DNA of 64,000 nt from Serripes groenlandicus (lineage: Eukaryota; Mollusca; Bivalvia; Cardiida; Cardiidae). Under the pieces are notes generated by a model, which saw only the letters and a list, made by a program, of their open reading frames with translations, was not told where the DNA came from and made no database searches. Made by a program: the position numbers and the translations under genes. The stretch covers positions 25,384,859 to 25,448,858 of the forward strand of contig JASEVX010000007.1 of the NCBI GenBank assembly GCA_031761405.1. Direction: 5' to 3'. Of the stretch, positions 28,401 through 43,000 are shown in pieces (within the stretch, counting starts at the first letter, position 1; every line of letters starts with the position of its first letter).

Positions 28401-31400
28401 TTTGACCCTAGGGCTATAATTTGAACAATATTGGTAGAGGTTCAATAGATGAAACTACATACTAAATATCAAAGGCCTGGGCCTATCTGTTAGACAAAAA
28501 GATTTTTAAAGTATTTTCCCAATATGAGTCTATGTAAAACAAGTGACCCCCTGAACAATTTTGAAAGAGGGCCACCAAAGGTAAATTCCTGTGAAGTTTA
28601 ATTGAAATTGGTCCTGTGGTTAAGGAGGAGATGATGTTTAAAGCTAAAAGTTAACGACGGACGACGGACAAAAGTGATCAGAATAGCCCACCTTGAGCCT
28701 TGAGCTCACAGGTGATCTAAAAATGGGCCATAATTTGCATTATATGCAGGATAGAGTTATCTTTTTTGATTATCTATATGGATGTGATGGTTGGGAAGGG
28801 TTGTATAAAGTTTCAATGCAATCCATCAAGAAATATGGACTATTAATGTGATTGCACGCAAAACTTTAACCATAATTTTAAGTAAAAAAGGTCCATAATT
28901 TGCATTATATGTAGGGTATACTTATCTAAATTGAATGTTAAAATAGGTGTGATTTTTGGGAAGGGTTGTATAAAGTTTAAATGCAATGCATAAAGTAGTT
29001 ACGCAGAGACAGACAATTAATGTAGTTGCACGCACAACTTTAATCAGAATTTCTAAGTAAAAAAATGGATTTCTGCTAAAAACCTACTTGTACTGATCTC
29101 ATAGCGTGGATGAAAAAAGCGCATTATGGAGATAAAACTGGTAATTTAAGTTATAATTATCTTCTTTATTACCCAATCAAACCCTATGTTTCGGTTACAG
29201 AAAAGAATAATCTTAGTGAGACAATTATTTTGGGTATCTACAACAAAGGGTCTAAGAGTTAAATAATGATTTAGAAAAATGAAAACAGGTCCTTGCAGAT
29301 ACATATTGATGCAGATGACCTTTGAAAATATTTTCCCAAAAAAGAGAAATTACTCGTGATAAGCATTTTCCTATTTTGCCATTATGTTTTCAAATCTTTT
29401 CGATAATTTATAAAGATTTTCAATATGTTCGCAGAGATATTTTTTTTAAAGCAGTCTGCTGCAAATGGTTTCTTTGGTGGCCATATTGCATACTCCAATG
29501 TTGTTGTGTGTCTATTCTAAAAATGCTTCCAAGCATGCTTTTTTTATGGTATTTTTAAGGGGCTCAAAAGTATATACCCCTCCCAACATTAGTTTCTTAC
29601 TCCCATACCAAATAAGGAATTGAGTAATATCTTTTCCTTCCATAATGTACTCTAGAGTTGTCTGCTAGATAAGTCACAAGAAGTGATCTGCACCACAGAA
29701 AAGGATTAATAGTGACTTTTAAACACTGATAAATTAAAATTCCAATTAAGTGAATTCCCATCATATTTTTAAAATTCATTCCCTAATTTGACTTTTTAAC
29801 CCTTTCCCTCATACGACAATTCTGCAGCAGACGACTTTGAACATATTTGAACTACTATAATACGTATTAGTAGTCCCAGCACTACACAAACAAACGGTCA
29901 TTAATAAAATCAAGTAAGGCTACTGAGGTGTGAATAATTAACCTCTGGTCAGTTACAAGTGACAAATTGAAAAGAAGAAAAGGTGAAACACAACTGTGTA
30001 TATATTTTATCTATTTTTCCGGTTACTTGAATTACTAACTGATTAATCGAATAGCATATGGTTATCCGAGTAACCGATTAATCGCCGACATCCCTAGTGC
30101 ACATGCAAAATTATGATATATAAATCTAGGTACATCTCTTGACACAAAGTGTTACCCCATCAGTCTTAAGCAAATGTATCTTTACATGGTGCCAAAAACT
30201 AAGAAGCCACAAGATTGCCTTTACTTTGATGAAGCAAGTTATAAAAGAAAGAAAACAGTTAAACCTGGAATGAACAAATTGCCCTTTTGTGACATCCACC
30301 ATTTTGCTGATCACAGGGTCCTACGCAGTCGTACCCATCTCCTGTAAAACCTTCCAGGCAGTTACAGGAAATTTGGTGTTGTCTGTCCATTGTACAAAGG
30401 GCATCCATATCACAGCCACCATTCTGGTAAGAACAGCTTTTCATGTCTATAAAATTACAAGAACACTAATATAATAACCCTTACTTTGATAAAGGAAATA
30501 TTTAACCAACGCCATTGCAGCCGACTACATCTGATTGGTGAAATTGTTCAAAACAAGCAGTTTCTGCCTATCCAAAATTGTTTCCAATTTTGCGTTAAAT
30601 TACATAACCAGTTTTCAAGAAGTTATAATTTTTTAATTGATGAGTTTTAGGACTAAACATGCCGGGTTGTTATGAAGGCTCTGACTGCCCAGTTCTGAAT
30701 GTAGGCTTCAGCATGACCTTCATTAACATAACAGTAGACAAATAAGAATACAGGTGTATAAAATTAACCTTCCACCGTTGAAAAGTTGACATTTGTGTGC
30801 TGCCTGAACCAATCAACATAGACGACTTTGAACATATTTTGTCAAAACATATAAAATCTAAAAACATTGTGGCAAAAGGAGAAATTGCTCGTTTTGAGCA
30901 ATTTCTTCTTTTGTCACTATGTTTTCAAAAAGCTGTCTGCTGCAGAGGAGTCAGAAAGCGTGTCTATATAAGGGAAAAGGTTAATGATGCTTCCCTTTAA
31001 GTGTCATTGAATTCCTATGTGTATAGCTGAGACATGAACTTATAGCATGCTACATGTTTATAGAAATTCATAGAGTCCTAATTATGTGCAAACCTTTTAA
31101 TAACATGCACATCTTCTCCTTAAAGTGAAGCTTCAATTTAACCCTTTTCCTCATATAGACGCTTTCTGACGCCTCTGCAGCAAACGGCTTTTTGAAAACA
31201 TAGTAACAAAAGAAGAAAATTGCTCAAAACGAGCAATTTCTCCTTTTGCCACAATGTTTTCCACGTTTTCTATTTTTTTACAAAATATGTTCAAAGTCGT
31301 CTGCTGCAGAATTGTTGTATGAGGAACAGGGATAAGTATCATTGAATTCCGACTGGTGTTTCCTGAGAAAAAGCCCAGACACACAAAATCCTATATCATA

Positions 31401-34400
31401 CTTTAGAGAAATTAAAAGGGCAATAACTCTGTGAAAAATCCTCGCACCACAATTTGTTAATTATATCAAGATTTTTGGGAGCCTTGCATTTTATGTTATT
31501 TAATTTGCAATTGAACTTTTTACACTAATCTGCAGCATATGATTTTGAGATTGATCACCTACCAAAATCACAACTGTCTCCTGTCCATCCCTCCATGCAG
31601 CTATCACAGTTAAAGCCGGTCCAACCCATATCACAGACACAGTCTCCATTACCCTTTATCCCATCTTGACACTGACCGTGCCCACTACAAGGAAGTTCTG
31701 GGCCTCCAGGACATTCTGTAAGTATATTATAAACTTTTTTAACACTTCCAAACATAAATGATTGATTGATTGTTTGGTGTTTTATGCTTCTTACAACAAT
31801 GTCACAATTAAATCATAGCATTTCCTGGTACTTCTGGTCGAATTATGCTGACACCAGCCAGTCAGTGGTAATGCTAACCCCGCAACCCTGAGCACCAAGG
31901 AGGGAAGCCATTACTACCATGTTTTATTCCAATCATAAAACAAATGTGATTACTCAAACTCAAAAGGGACCCATAAATAATAATTGGGTTTATGCTAAAT
32001 ATATTTACGGTATGTATAGACAGCTTCATTACAGTCCTGTATTTATTTTCACTAAACTTATTCCCACAAACAAAATTCTGCAAAATACTTTGAAAATGTG
32101 TATGCAAAAATAGAGAAAATTTATATAAACGAAAGTTCTATTATTAAATAGAGTTGAAAACATCATTGTAAAAGGAGGAATTGCTCATTATGAGACATTT
32201 CTCATCTTGTCACTTTGTTTTCAACAGTTGTCTTGTGTATGAAAAGCAAGGCAGTGATTAAATCCTTTCAAGAACTAGCGCTGCAGAAGTTAATTCTGAT
32301 TGCATATATGATTGATCACAATTGCTGCTTTGCTATTTTGAAAAGACATATCTGTTCCAGGAAATGGTTTGAGATAAACAATAAATATATATATATTCCA
32401 ATTTCACATGTTTGAGCTACTGAGAGTCTACTGTATGTAGCAGATGATTTTTGAAAACATCTCAGGAAAAAAAATAGTAAAATGTCCATCAATAAAAGTA
32501 TCATACTGGAAATAAAAGACATAACACAATTATTTCCAAAAAAAAGTTTTTTTCAAGACATTTTGTTATCATGGTTTAAAATAAATAATTCTGTTGTAGA
32601 CAACATTGGTAAACAACTCATATGGAATAACTCAAAAAAATAAAAGTAGGAAATAAAAGTATTTTTAATAAAATCTGGCACGATAGGGGAATTCAATTTG
32701 TTGAACAACTATACGACTTTTTGGGAATGTCATTATGCCCAACATTTTTGGTCTAAGATTTGATGGAGATGAATGTTCTGATACACTTTCATGAAGATTG
32801 GATGCAAAATGTAGCCTGTAGAGTGTTAACAAGCTGAAATGTTGACGACGCACGGACGCCGGACAAAATGTGATCACAATAGCTCACCTTGCACTTCGTG
32901 CATAGGTGAGCTAACAAGAGTTGTCGGAGGACAATATAGCTCGCCTATCTGTATCAGGGCCATCGTATATCAGGGCCTACTTCAGAACAGTTAAAGTATT
33001 AGGTAAAGTCGCACAGTATCACCTATTGCAAGATAATACACCTTTTCAATACTTTTGACAAAAATTCTAAGTTCAACTAGAATGGAGTGCTCCCCGGAGC
33101 ACGTGTGTCACCTGCCGGCGCCTTGTCAGAAAATTTTAATTTTCGATAGAAAAGGGGCAATAACTCTGATATAAAAAATATTTGGATTATCCCCCTTTTG
33201 TGAACCCATCACAAAAATTGATATAAACATTTGTCAGAAGTTTCAATCCAATCCTTTGAGCAGAAAAAAAGTAATTTGAATATTTGACAGAAAAGGGGCA
33301 ATAACTCTGATATAAAAATATTTGGATTATCCCCCTTTTGTGAACCCATCATACACATTGATATAAACATTTGTCAGAAGTTTCAATCCAATCCTTTGAG
33401 TAGAACAAAAGTTATTTGAAAACGTGACGAAAAAAGTGTGACGGACAGACACGACGCCGGATAAAAAAAAAAATAGACAGACAGACGTCGAATAAAAAAA
33501 AAGTAACATTTGTCAGAAGTTTCAATCCAATCCTTCGGGTAGAAAAAAAGTTATTTGAAAATTTAATTTTTTGACAGAAAAGGGGCAATAACTCTGATAT
33601 AAAAATTATTTGGATTATCCCCCTTTTGTGAACCAATCACACACATTGATATAAACATTTGTCAGAAGTTTCAATCTAATCCTTTGAGTAGAAAAAAAGT
33701 TATTTGAAAACGTGACGAAAAAGTTAGATTTTTTGACAGAAAAGGGGCAATAACTCTGATATAACTTGACCTTGACCCAGGGTCAGGACGGGTGTAGTGG
33801 GGTGCGTAGATGGACCAATAGTTCCTAAAGTATAAACTAAATATGAAAGCAATCAATGTCATAATAGTGAATGCAGAGTGATATGTTAAATGTTAAACGC
33901 AAACCTTAAACCTTGTAACTGAACCAAGTAGAAATGACATTGACCTTGACCCAGGGTCAGAACGGGTGTAGTGGTGTGCGTAGATGGATGACCAATAGTT
34001 CCTAAATGTATAAACTAAATATGAAAGCAATCAATGTCATAATAGTGAATGCAGAGTGATATGTTAAACGTTAAACGCAAACCTTAAACCTTGTAACTGA
34101 ACCAAGTAGAACCAAGTAGAAATTACCTTGACCTTCACCCAGGGTCAGGACGGGTGTAGTGGTATGCGTAGATGGATGACAAATGGTTCCTAAAGGTATA
34201 AACCCTTAAAACCCAAATGAAAACCTTAAACACAAACCTTAAACCTAGGTGTCTACGCCACCGCCGACGCCGACGACGCCGGTGGGTAACACATAAGCTC
34301 TCCTGTACTTCGTACTGGCGAGCTAAAAAGCATGAGGAATTTGTACATCAACATTTGAAATTTGCCCCTCCCCCTTTTAGGTTTTTTATTTAATTTGAAA

Positions 34401-37400
34401 GAGTCTACAAATATCTCATGAGGTCAAACACAAATAAATTTGTATAGACTTACCAGCACAAGTTTGACCATAGTAACCGGCACAGCAACCATTTCTCTGT
34501 CATAAAGAAATAAATATTATAAATGTTTTCCAGATAATGATATTCTAAGAGTCATCTGCTTTGAAAAGGTCTAATGAGGAAAATGTACGACCTTGAAAAT
34601 TTGAAGTAAAATGTTGATATGACAACAGTGTGGGGAAAGGGGAAATTGCTTGTTTTGAGCAATTTAATTTTTTCCATAATGTTTTCAAAACCCATCTGCT
34701 GTTGTGATCAATAAAAGAGAGAGTAAAGAATATCATGAGAATACAGGCCTTAGGGAATCTGCTAGCAGTGCATTTCCAGATCTCTGATCAGGGTTTTCAC
34801 TGTTAACTAATAGGTCATACAACTATCAATAGGAGCATCAAAATAATCTACTTGAAAATATCTCCAAATGTAATGTGATGCATTATAACATTTTTAAAAT
34901 TCAATGTGTTATAATTATTTCTTTTGCTGTTTTCTAAAGGGTTTAATGTATGTTTTGGTACAGTTATAAGGGTATAACACGAAATTGCCTAATTACTCAG
35001 CAAATAATTCCCGAAGGGCATTATGTCAGCTGTGTAATTTGGCAATTTCGTGTTATACTCTTATAACTGTACCAAAACATACATTAAACCCTTATAATTG
35101 CAGTTTAAGAAAAATTCAGCTATTGTTTGAAAAGGGTAATATAAATTGAAAATTGGGATCTCTTTTTTATGTTCTTTATGCGGATGAACATCATGACCTA
35201 ATACTAGGAAAATGACGTCACGTTTTGACGTCATACGTTTGTCACTTTGGTGCCAAAACCCGTAAATTTCATCAAGAAAATTTTAATATTGTAAACGTTA
35301 AGTACATTTTTATCGAAATACGCCTCATGAGTCACTTTAGGTGATAGATATAAAATCTCATGAGTGTTATTTATTATTACTTTTAATAAATTAAGCTGAA
35401 TATGACCTCAGCATAATTATTTGAGGCATTGTTATACGGTTACTGACAAAATTAAAATAGCTTTGGAAAACCAACAGGCTTGCTTAATAACAAAACATCT
35501 TGAACTCATTTAATAAAACTTTATATGAAATGACAACTCATGTCAGATCCTATATATAAAAAGAGCGAACAAAGTTTATGAATTATATAAGCTTAAAGCT
35601 TGTTTCGCAATCGATTTAAAATAAATAACTTAAAATAGAAAGGTATTTTACGAAAGTAGTGAACTGGTCATATGATCAATTTCAGTTATTGGAAAATAAA
35701 CGCAAGTCATTTTAGTCACGTGATCGGTTTTGAACAAATCAAAACGAGCGATTCACAGTGCCTTTGAAGCAACTGCAATTATAAAGCAGACAACTCTAAA
35801 ATCATCAGTTGAAGAGTTAAAATGACATGCAGTTATAGCAGAAGCTCACACAGCTTTATTTCTGTAACAGACTCATTATACCCTAAAAACACTATATTCT
35901 GCTAGTATTTCATTTCTGCTATTTCTGCATACAGCATTGTGACAGCGGGAAAATTAACATTAACTAGAGTACCTTAATTCAGGTGCCCGCTATAAAAGTC
36001 AAATCTACATACGGTCATAAAGAAAACTTTAGTCCTGTCTCACTTGCATTTGTGTTTCTTTCGTCATTGATGTTGATTTTCTTTTATGAATATTAATTAT
36101 TGTGAATATTTTGAATTGCTTAAAGACACTAAACAGTAATGGATTGTATCTGATTTATTCCATGTCCATAATTATCACACAGGCCATTTCCCTATCCTCA
36201 ACTTTTGTATCAATTAACCCTTTCCCTCATATAGATGCTTTCTGACGCCTCTGCAGCAGACAGCTTTTTGAAAACATAGTGACAAAAGAAGAAATTGCAC
36301 AAAACGTGCAATTTCTCCTTTTGCCACAATGTTTTCCACTTGTTGTCATAGGTTATCCATTCAATTCAATTATGGAGATTTTCTATGTGTTGACAAAATA
36401 CGTTCAAAGTCGTCTGCTGCAGAAATGTCATATGAGGGAAAGGGTTAAGTATGACTTAGTGATCCTTTGATAAAGTGTTTTCAAATGTTGAATGCTGCAG
36501 AGGCATTATAAAGCGTCTGTATAGAGGGAAGGATCAAAACGAACATAAAATCTTTCAAGAGCTTACTGTTTTATTTCTGTAACACAGTCCTTGGCATCCA
36601 TCGACTTCAACATACTTCTGTTTGTATCCAAGGTCATCATGTAAACCGTGACCCTGTACCTGATATTTACATGGCTGTGGGTTTCCATTGTTTTCTAGGT
36701 ATGGATCATACTTGTTGTCACAGGACCAACTAGCTCCACACTCACCACAAGAACCCTGAAGATTGAACAAACTATATTATCAGAGTGGAAAATTAACACC
36801 TTTCCCAAACACAACAAATAGTCAGCAGAGTGCCAGAGGGAACGCCAACACTTGTCTGCTTTTTTCTAAGATGCAGTTAGTTGCAAAAAGGCAATTAATG
36901 AATAATTATTAACCCTTTCCCTCATAGGACAATTCTGCAGCAGACGACTTTGAACATATTTTGTCAAAAAATAGAAAATCTCTATAATTGAATGGATAAC
37001 CTATGACTAAAAGTGGAAAACATAGTGGCATAAGGAGAAATAGCTTGTTTTGAGCAATTTCTTCTTTTGTCACTATGTTTTCAAAAATCCGTCTGCTGCA
37101 GAAGTGTCAGAAAGCGTCTATATGAGGGAAAGGGTTCAAGCCAGGAACATGTGCATCAAGTTTCATTTGAAAATAACGAACAGTATTTGAGTTATGAGGT
37201 AAGGATCAAGTTTTGTGACAACCCAGCAGATGACAAAGATGCAAAGGGTATCACAATACCCCAACTATCTTTCTTCTTAAAACAGATGAGCTAAAATTTG
37301 CTTATTATGAGCAATTTATCCTTCAAGAGTCATCTGCTGCAGAGGCGTTAGAAAGCATCTGTAAGTGGGAAAGGGTTAAAAGCTGATGTATTTGAATCAC

Positions 37401-39997
37401 CCTCTGTCCGTTGTTCTTTTATTGTTAACATTATAAGCCTTACTAAAATACTAGGTCAATTTCAACCAAACATTACAGGAATGTTCACTCAGTATCAGTA
37501 GGCCTCTTTCAAATGTGTTCAAATATTTAAACTATTTGTAGATATTTAGTTGATGTAACTTCTGTCTGATTTTAAATATTTAGAGCAGTCATGATCCTCT
37601 AAGTAAGTTGTTTAATCCATATTGATTGGTTGAATAACATGGCTGACAGGATGCATCCGAAAAAAGCTTTATAATTCTTCACATCTGAAACAGCTTCAAT
37701 ATAATGTTTGCAGAAATGTTACTGAGGTAACCCTCTATAAAAAGTTTTGGAGCCTAATTGATTGTTTGGAAAAAGGTTCCGCAAAACAGAATTCTGCTTC
37801 ATAAGCATTTGACTATATATTGACAAGGTACATTTCCTATTCTACCGCCCTGGACATAGAATTATTCGACATATTTTGCTGTATAAATTTATGACAAAGC
37901 GCCTTATACAGCATTTCAAATGCGTACAAGAGAGAAAAAGAAGTTTTGTGTTTTTATTAAAATATCTTTTACAGTTGTACCCGATTTTCATGTTAAAGAG
38001 TTGATCGTAGAAAATAGCCAGAGATAAAGATTTTCAGCGCGTAACTCGTGAATACAGATTACTTACCGTGTTTTATAGCTGTAAAATAAGTAATATATAT
38101 TTGCCCTATGATACAGTTAAGAACATCTTGAAATTGACAAATTTACCGTTCACGCTCCGCTCCATTCCGTTCCGTTCCGCTCCGCTCACGTTCCATTCCG
38201 CTCATAAAGCGTTCACTCAATCATAAGATTGGGATTGCTTTTTCCGTTCCGCTCATATTGAGCGAAGCATTCATGTGATTGGATTGTTTTGTTCATAATG
38301 ATTGTTTCGTTCAGAGCGCAAAATTCCGTTCCGCTCATAAAGCGTTCCAACTTCGTTCCAATCACGCTCAAGATCCAATCACGTTCCGCTCAGATTGTCA
38401 ATTACATGATGTTCTAAACTGTAAGAACATCTTGAAATTGACAAATCTACCGTTCACGCTCCGCTCCGCTCACGTTCCATTCCGTTCATGAAGCGTTCAC
38501 TCAATCATAACATTGTGATTGCTTTTTTCCGTTCCGCTCAGATTGAGCGAAGCATTCCTGTGATTGGATTGTTTCGTTCATTATGATTGTTTCGTTCACA
38601 GCGCAAAATTCCGTTCCGCTCATAAAGCGTTCCAACTTCGTTCCCATCACGCTCACGATCCAATCACGTTTCGCTCAGATTGTCAATTTCATGATGTTCT
38701 TAACTGTAGCAGCGCATTAAAATTATACGACACTTCTTAAAAATGGAAAAGTCATCTGATTTACTACTTTTACTCGGACCTAACGTCACATCAGTGATGT
38801 CCCAGGGGCAGTAGTTTTACATTAAAAGCTATATCTGGCTTAAAATTCCATTATCTATAATAAAATTTGGTACCTATCTTGCTCTGACTGTAACATCTTT
38901 GAAAACTAGAAAGGTTGTTTTTATGAAAAAACATATGTCTCCCCATTGCAGTTTGTCAATGACTATTAAAATATTGAACAAGGGGAGATAACTTTGCAAC
39001 GAAGTAGCCCAGAGTTATAATTCTTGCAAGGTGCACAACTTCACATTGCCATCTATCTATATTCCAAGTTTCAATAAATTCCTTTAAGTACTTTCTTAGT
39101 TCTGCTCTGGAGAAAGTTTACACTATTAAAATATTGAACAAGGGGAGATAAATCATAATTATTGCAAGGTGCACAACTTCACATTGCCATCTATCTAAAT
39201 TCCAAGTTTCAATAAATTCCTTCAAGTAGTTTCTGAGTTCTACTCTGGACAAAGTTTACACTATTAAAATATTGAACAAGGGGGAGATAACTCATAATTA
39301 TTGCAAGGTGCACAACTTCACATTGCCATCTATCTATGTTTCAAGTTTCAATAAATTCCTTCAAGTAGTTTCTGAGTTCTGCTCTGGACAAAGTTTACAC
39401 TATTAAAATATTGAACAAGGGGGAGATAACTCATAATTATTGCAAGGTGCACAACTTCACATTGCCATCTATCTATATTCCAAGTTTCAATAAATTCCTT
39501 CAAGTAGTTTCTGAGTTCTGCTCTGGACAAAGTTTTCACAATTAAAATATTGAACAAGGGGGAGATAACTCCGTTATGGTCGGAACATGGGTTCTGCACA
39601 TCGCCTTCGTGAGGTGAACATCTGACACAAGTTTCATGAAAATCCTTCAAGCCGTTTTGGAGATATGGAGCGGACACGAAAAACAGGCTCAAACCTTTGA
39701 CCTTCAAGCCTGACCTTGACCTTGAACCGGTATGGTCGGAACATGGGTTCTGCACATCGCCTTCGTGAGGTGAACATCTGACACAAGTTTCATGAAAATT
39801 CTTCAAGCCGTTTTGGAGATATGGAGCGGACACGAAATTAAGGCTCAAACCTTTGACCTTCAAGTCTGACCTTGACATTGAACCTGTATTGTCGGGACAT
39901 GGGTTCTGCACATCGCCTTCATGAGGTGAACATCTGACACAAGTTTCATGAAAATCCTTCAAGCCGTCTTGGAGATATGGAGCGGACACGATTTCGG

Positions 39998-40038
<41 letters not shown>

Positions 40039-43000
40039 AGGACAGACAGACAGACAGACGCCCAGGACAAAAACAATATATCTCCCCTGTATACAGGGGG
40101 AGACATAATAATAATTCCAAGTGAATATCTTAAGGTAAATTACAGCCATTGCAATCAGAACAAGACATGGAAATTCCATGAAACCAGGTTTTCTATAATG
40201 GAAGGTGTTTGATTAAGAATTAACAGATCTGTCAAATCTTTCTGTTTATAGTTAATCAAAGCTAGTAATTCAAGTAACAGGGAATATTTCTATTGATGAA
40301 TAATCATAATTACTTTGTCAATAAAATATATCACAATTTTATCTAACAAATATCAGTTCAATACAGTCAATTGTGTGTTGATGGCCTCATTTATTAAGAA
40401 CATATAATAGATAACAGATATTAAGCAACCTTTTGTTGTAAGCAGCCACATTTTAGGATCCCTAATGCCAGGTTGATAATCAGTAATCTGCCTTAACCCT
40501 TTACTGGATAGTAAAGAGTTAATGCCTTTGCAAACAGACTAGATCCAGGGCCCGAGGTTATGAAACTTACTCATATCTATGCCATATTCTTTAAAATTGC
40601 AAAGTTATTTAATATGGAGCATATTTGCGTGAAGTTATTTGAAAATATCTATATGCATGGTCAAGTTATGGTCTGAAGAAAAAAAGTTCAAGTAAAGTAT
40701 ATTTTCTGTCACTGTGACCTTGACCTGGAAGCTAAACACATAAATTGTGCATATGACACAGCGTCTTGATATGGTGTATATCGGTTTTGTATGTGACACA
40801 TCATATTGATATAGTTCATATTTGTGCCAAGTTATTTGAAAATATCTCTATGCATGACAAAGTTATGGTTCGGACAAGAAAAGTTCAATTAAAGTCTATT
40901 TCTTATCACTGTGACCTTGACCTTGAATCTACAGATTTTATTTTTGCATTTGGCACATCGTCTTGATATGGTGCATGTTTGTGCCAAGTTATTTGAAAAT
41001 ATCTCTATGCATGACAAAGTTATGGTCCAGACAAGAAAAGTTCAATTAAAGTCTATTTCTTATCACTGTGACATTGACCTTGAATCTACAGAATTTTTTT
41101 TGCATTTGGCACATCGTCTTAATATGGTAAATGTTTGTGCCAAGTTTTTTGAAAATATCTCTGCATGGCAAAGTTATGGTCCGGACAAGGAAAGTTGACG
41201 CCCGCCCGCCGACTTCGCCAAACTAATAACCAGATTTTTCCTTCGGAATAACCTGGTTAAAAATTGGCCGTTGAAAAGGAAATGTAAACGAGACTGGCAC
41301 CTTTGACTAAGATTACCCCCTTTTTAAATTGCTGAAACCATACTGTTGATTAAACAAGAGGGCCATGATGGCCCTGGAATCGCTCACCTGATTTTTTTTT
41401 TCACTTTAGCTTTATAAGCCCCGACCAATCAACATGGCTTAAAGGAATCTGATAGAGGGTCATCCAAGGAACATTTCTACAAAATTATTTGCAAATCGGC
41501 CTGACACTTTTGGAGGAGAAGATTTTTTAAGTTTTCACTATAGCCATATAACGCAAAAAAGCCCCGCCCCCCCTGGCGGCCATGTTTTTCGACCAATCAA
41601 CATGGCTTCAAGGAATCTGATAGAGAGTCACCCAAGGAACATTTCTACAAAATCTGCAAACCAATTTGGGAGGAGAAGAATTTTGAAGTTTTTTTCGTTT
41701 CGTTGCCATGGAAACCAGAATTCTGCATGGATCCCAATAATTTGAAGGAATTCTGGTGAGGTCATTGAGAGGATGCTTTCTGTGAAGTTTCATCCCAATT
41801 AACCCACTGGTTACTGAGGAGAAGATGTTGAAGATTTTTTAAGTTTTCACTATAACCATAAAAGGCAAAATAGCCCCGCCCCCTGGCGGCCATGTTTTTC
41901 GACCAATCAACATGGCTTGAAGGAATCTGATAGAGGGTCACCCAAGGAACATTTCTACAAAATTATTTGAAAATCGGCCTGACACTTTTGGAGGAGAAGA
42001 TTTTTTAAGTTTGCACTATAGCCATATTGGCAAAATAGCCCCCCCCCCCCACCCTGGGGGCCATGTTTTTTGACCAATCAACATGGCTTGAAGGAATCTG
42101 ATAGAGGGTCACCCAAGGATCATTTCTACAAAATAATTTGAAAATCGGCCTGACACTTTGGGAGGAGAAGATTTTTAAGAATTTTGAAGTTTTTTTCATT
42201 TCGTTGCCATGGAAACCAGAATTCTGCATGGATCCAAAATTTTTTAAGGAATTCTGGTGAGGACATTGCGAGGATGCTTTCTGTGAAGTTTCATCCCAGT
42301 TGACCCACCGGTTACAGAGGAGAAAATGTTGACGGACGACGGACATAGGGCGATCACAATAACTCACCCTGAGCACTTCGTGCACAGGTGAGCTAAAAAC
42401 ATGGCAGTCAGGAATTAGGGCAAGCTATGTTATTTATTCCTTTTCACCTTTTCACAGCTTGTTCAGAATGCTTCATTACAAAATAATTGGAATGCTATTC
42501 ATATAAAACAGCAAAAATATCCCCAACAGATACATTAACCATTATCCTTGTACAAAAAAATGAACTTTGAAGACATTGAGGCAAAATATGGAAAATGAGT
42601 ATGATTAGTGAATAGAGTTGAAACAGTTTCGGCAAAGAGAGAAATTGCTTATTGTGAACAATTCTCCTTTTGCCAGAGTATTTTCAAACGTCGCCTTCTG
42701 CAGATGCTCATAATGTCATTGCATGTGGAAAAAGGTTAACCTCACTCAAAAAGGATAAAAACAAGCAAATTCAGAGAATCATGGTCCCCCGCCAGGGTCA
42801 AGGTCACAAAAATTGGTATTGATGGAAAGGGGTTGTCACAAGGAATACACATGTGAAATATGAAAGCAGTACCTATTACGGTTCAGAAGTAAGGGCCATA
42901 ACTCCGTGAAAAATCATCCAACCGGAACGCAAACACGATATGCGCATCTTCACTTGGTGGTGATCCTTCCTATGAAGTTTCATAAAATTCCAAAAAGCGG

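Noticed and set aside
39348..40106. 252-codon minus-strand open frame
   Set aside because: It runs through the tandem core and GACA run of a dispersed element (LSVCLSVCLSV region); the same peptide pieces recur at 12273-13580.
15628..41263. The near-identical blocks at 15628 and 40160 as LTRs of one large retroelement
   Set aside because: Each block has its own paired ends and tandem core, host exons lie between them, and no polymerase reading frame is present.
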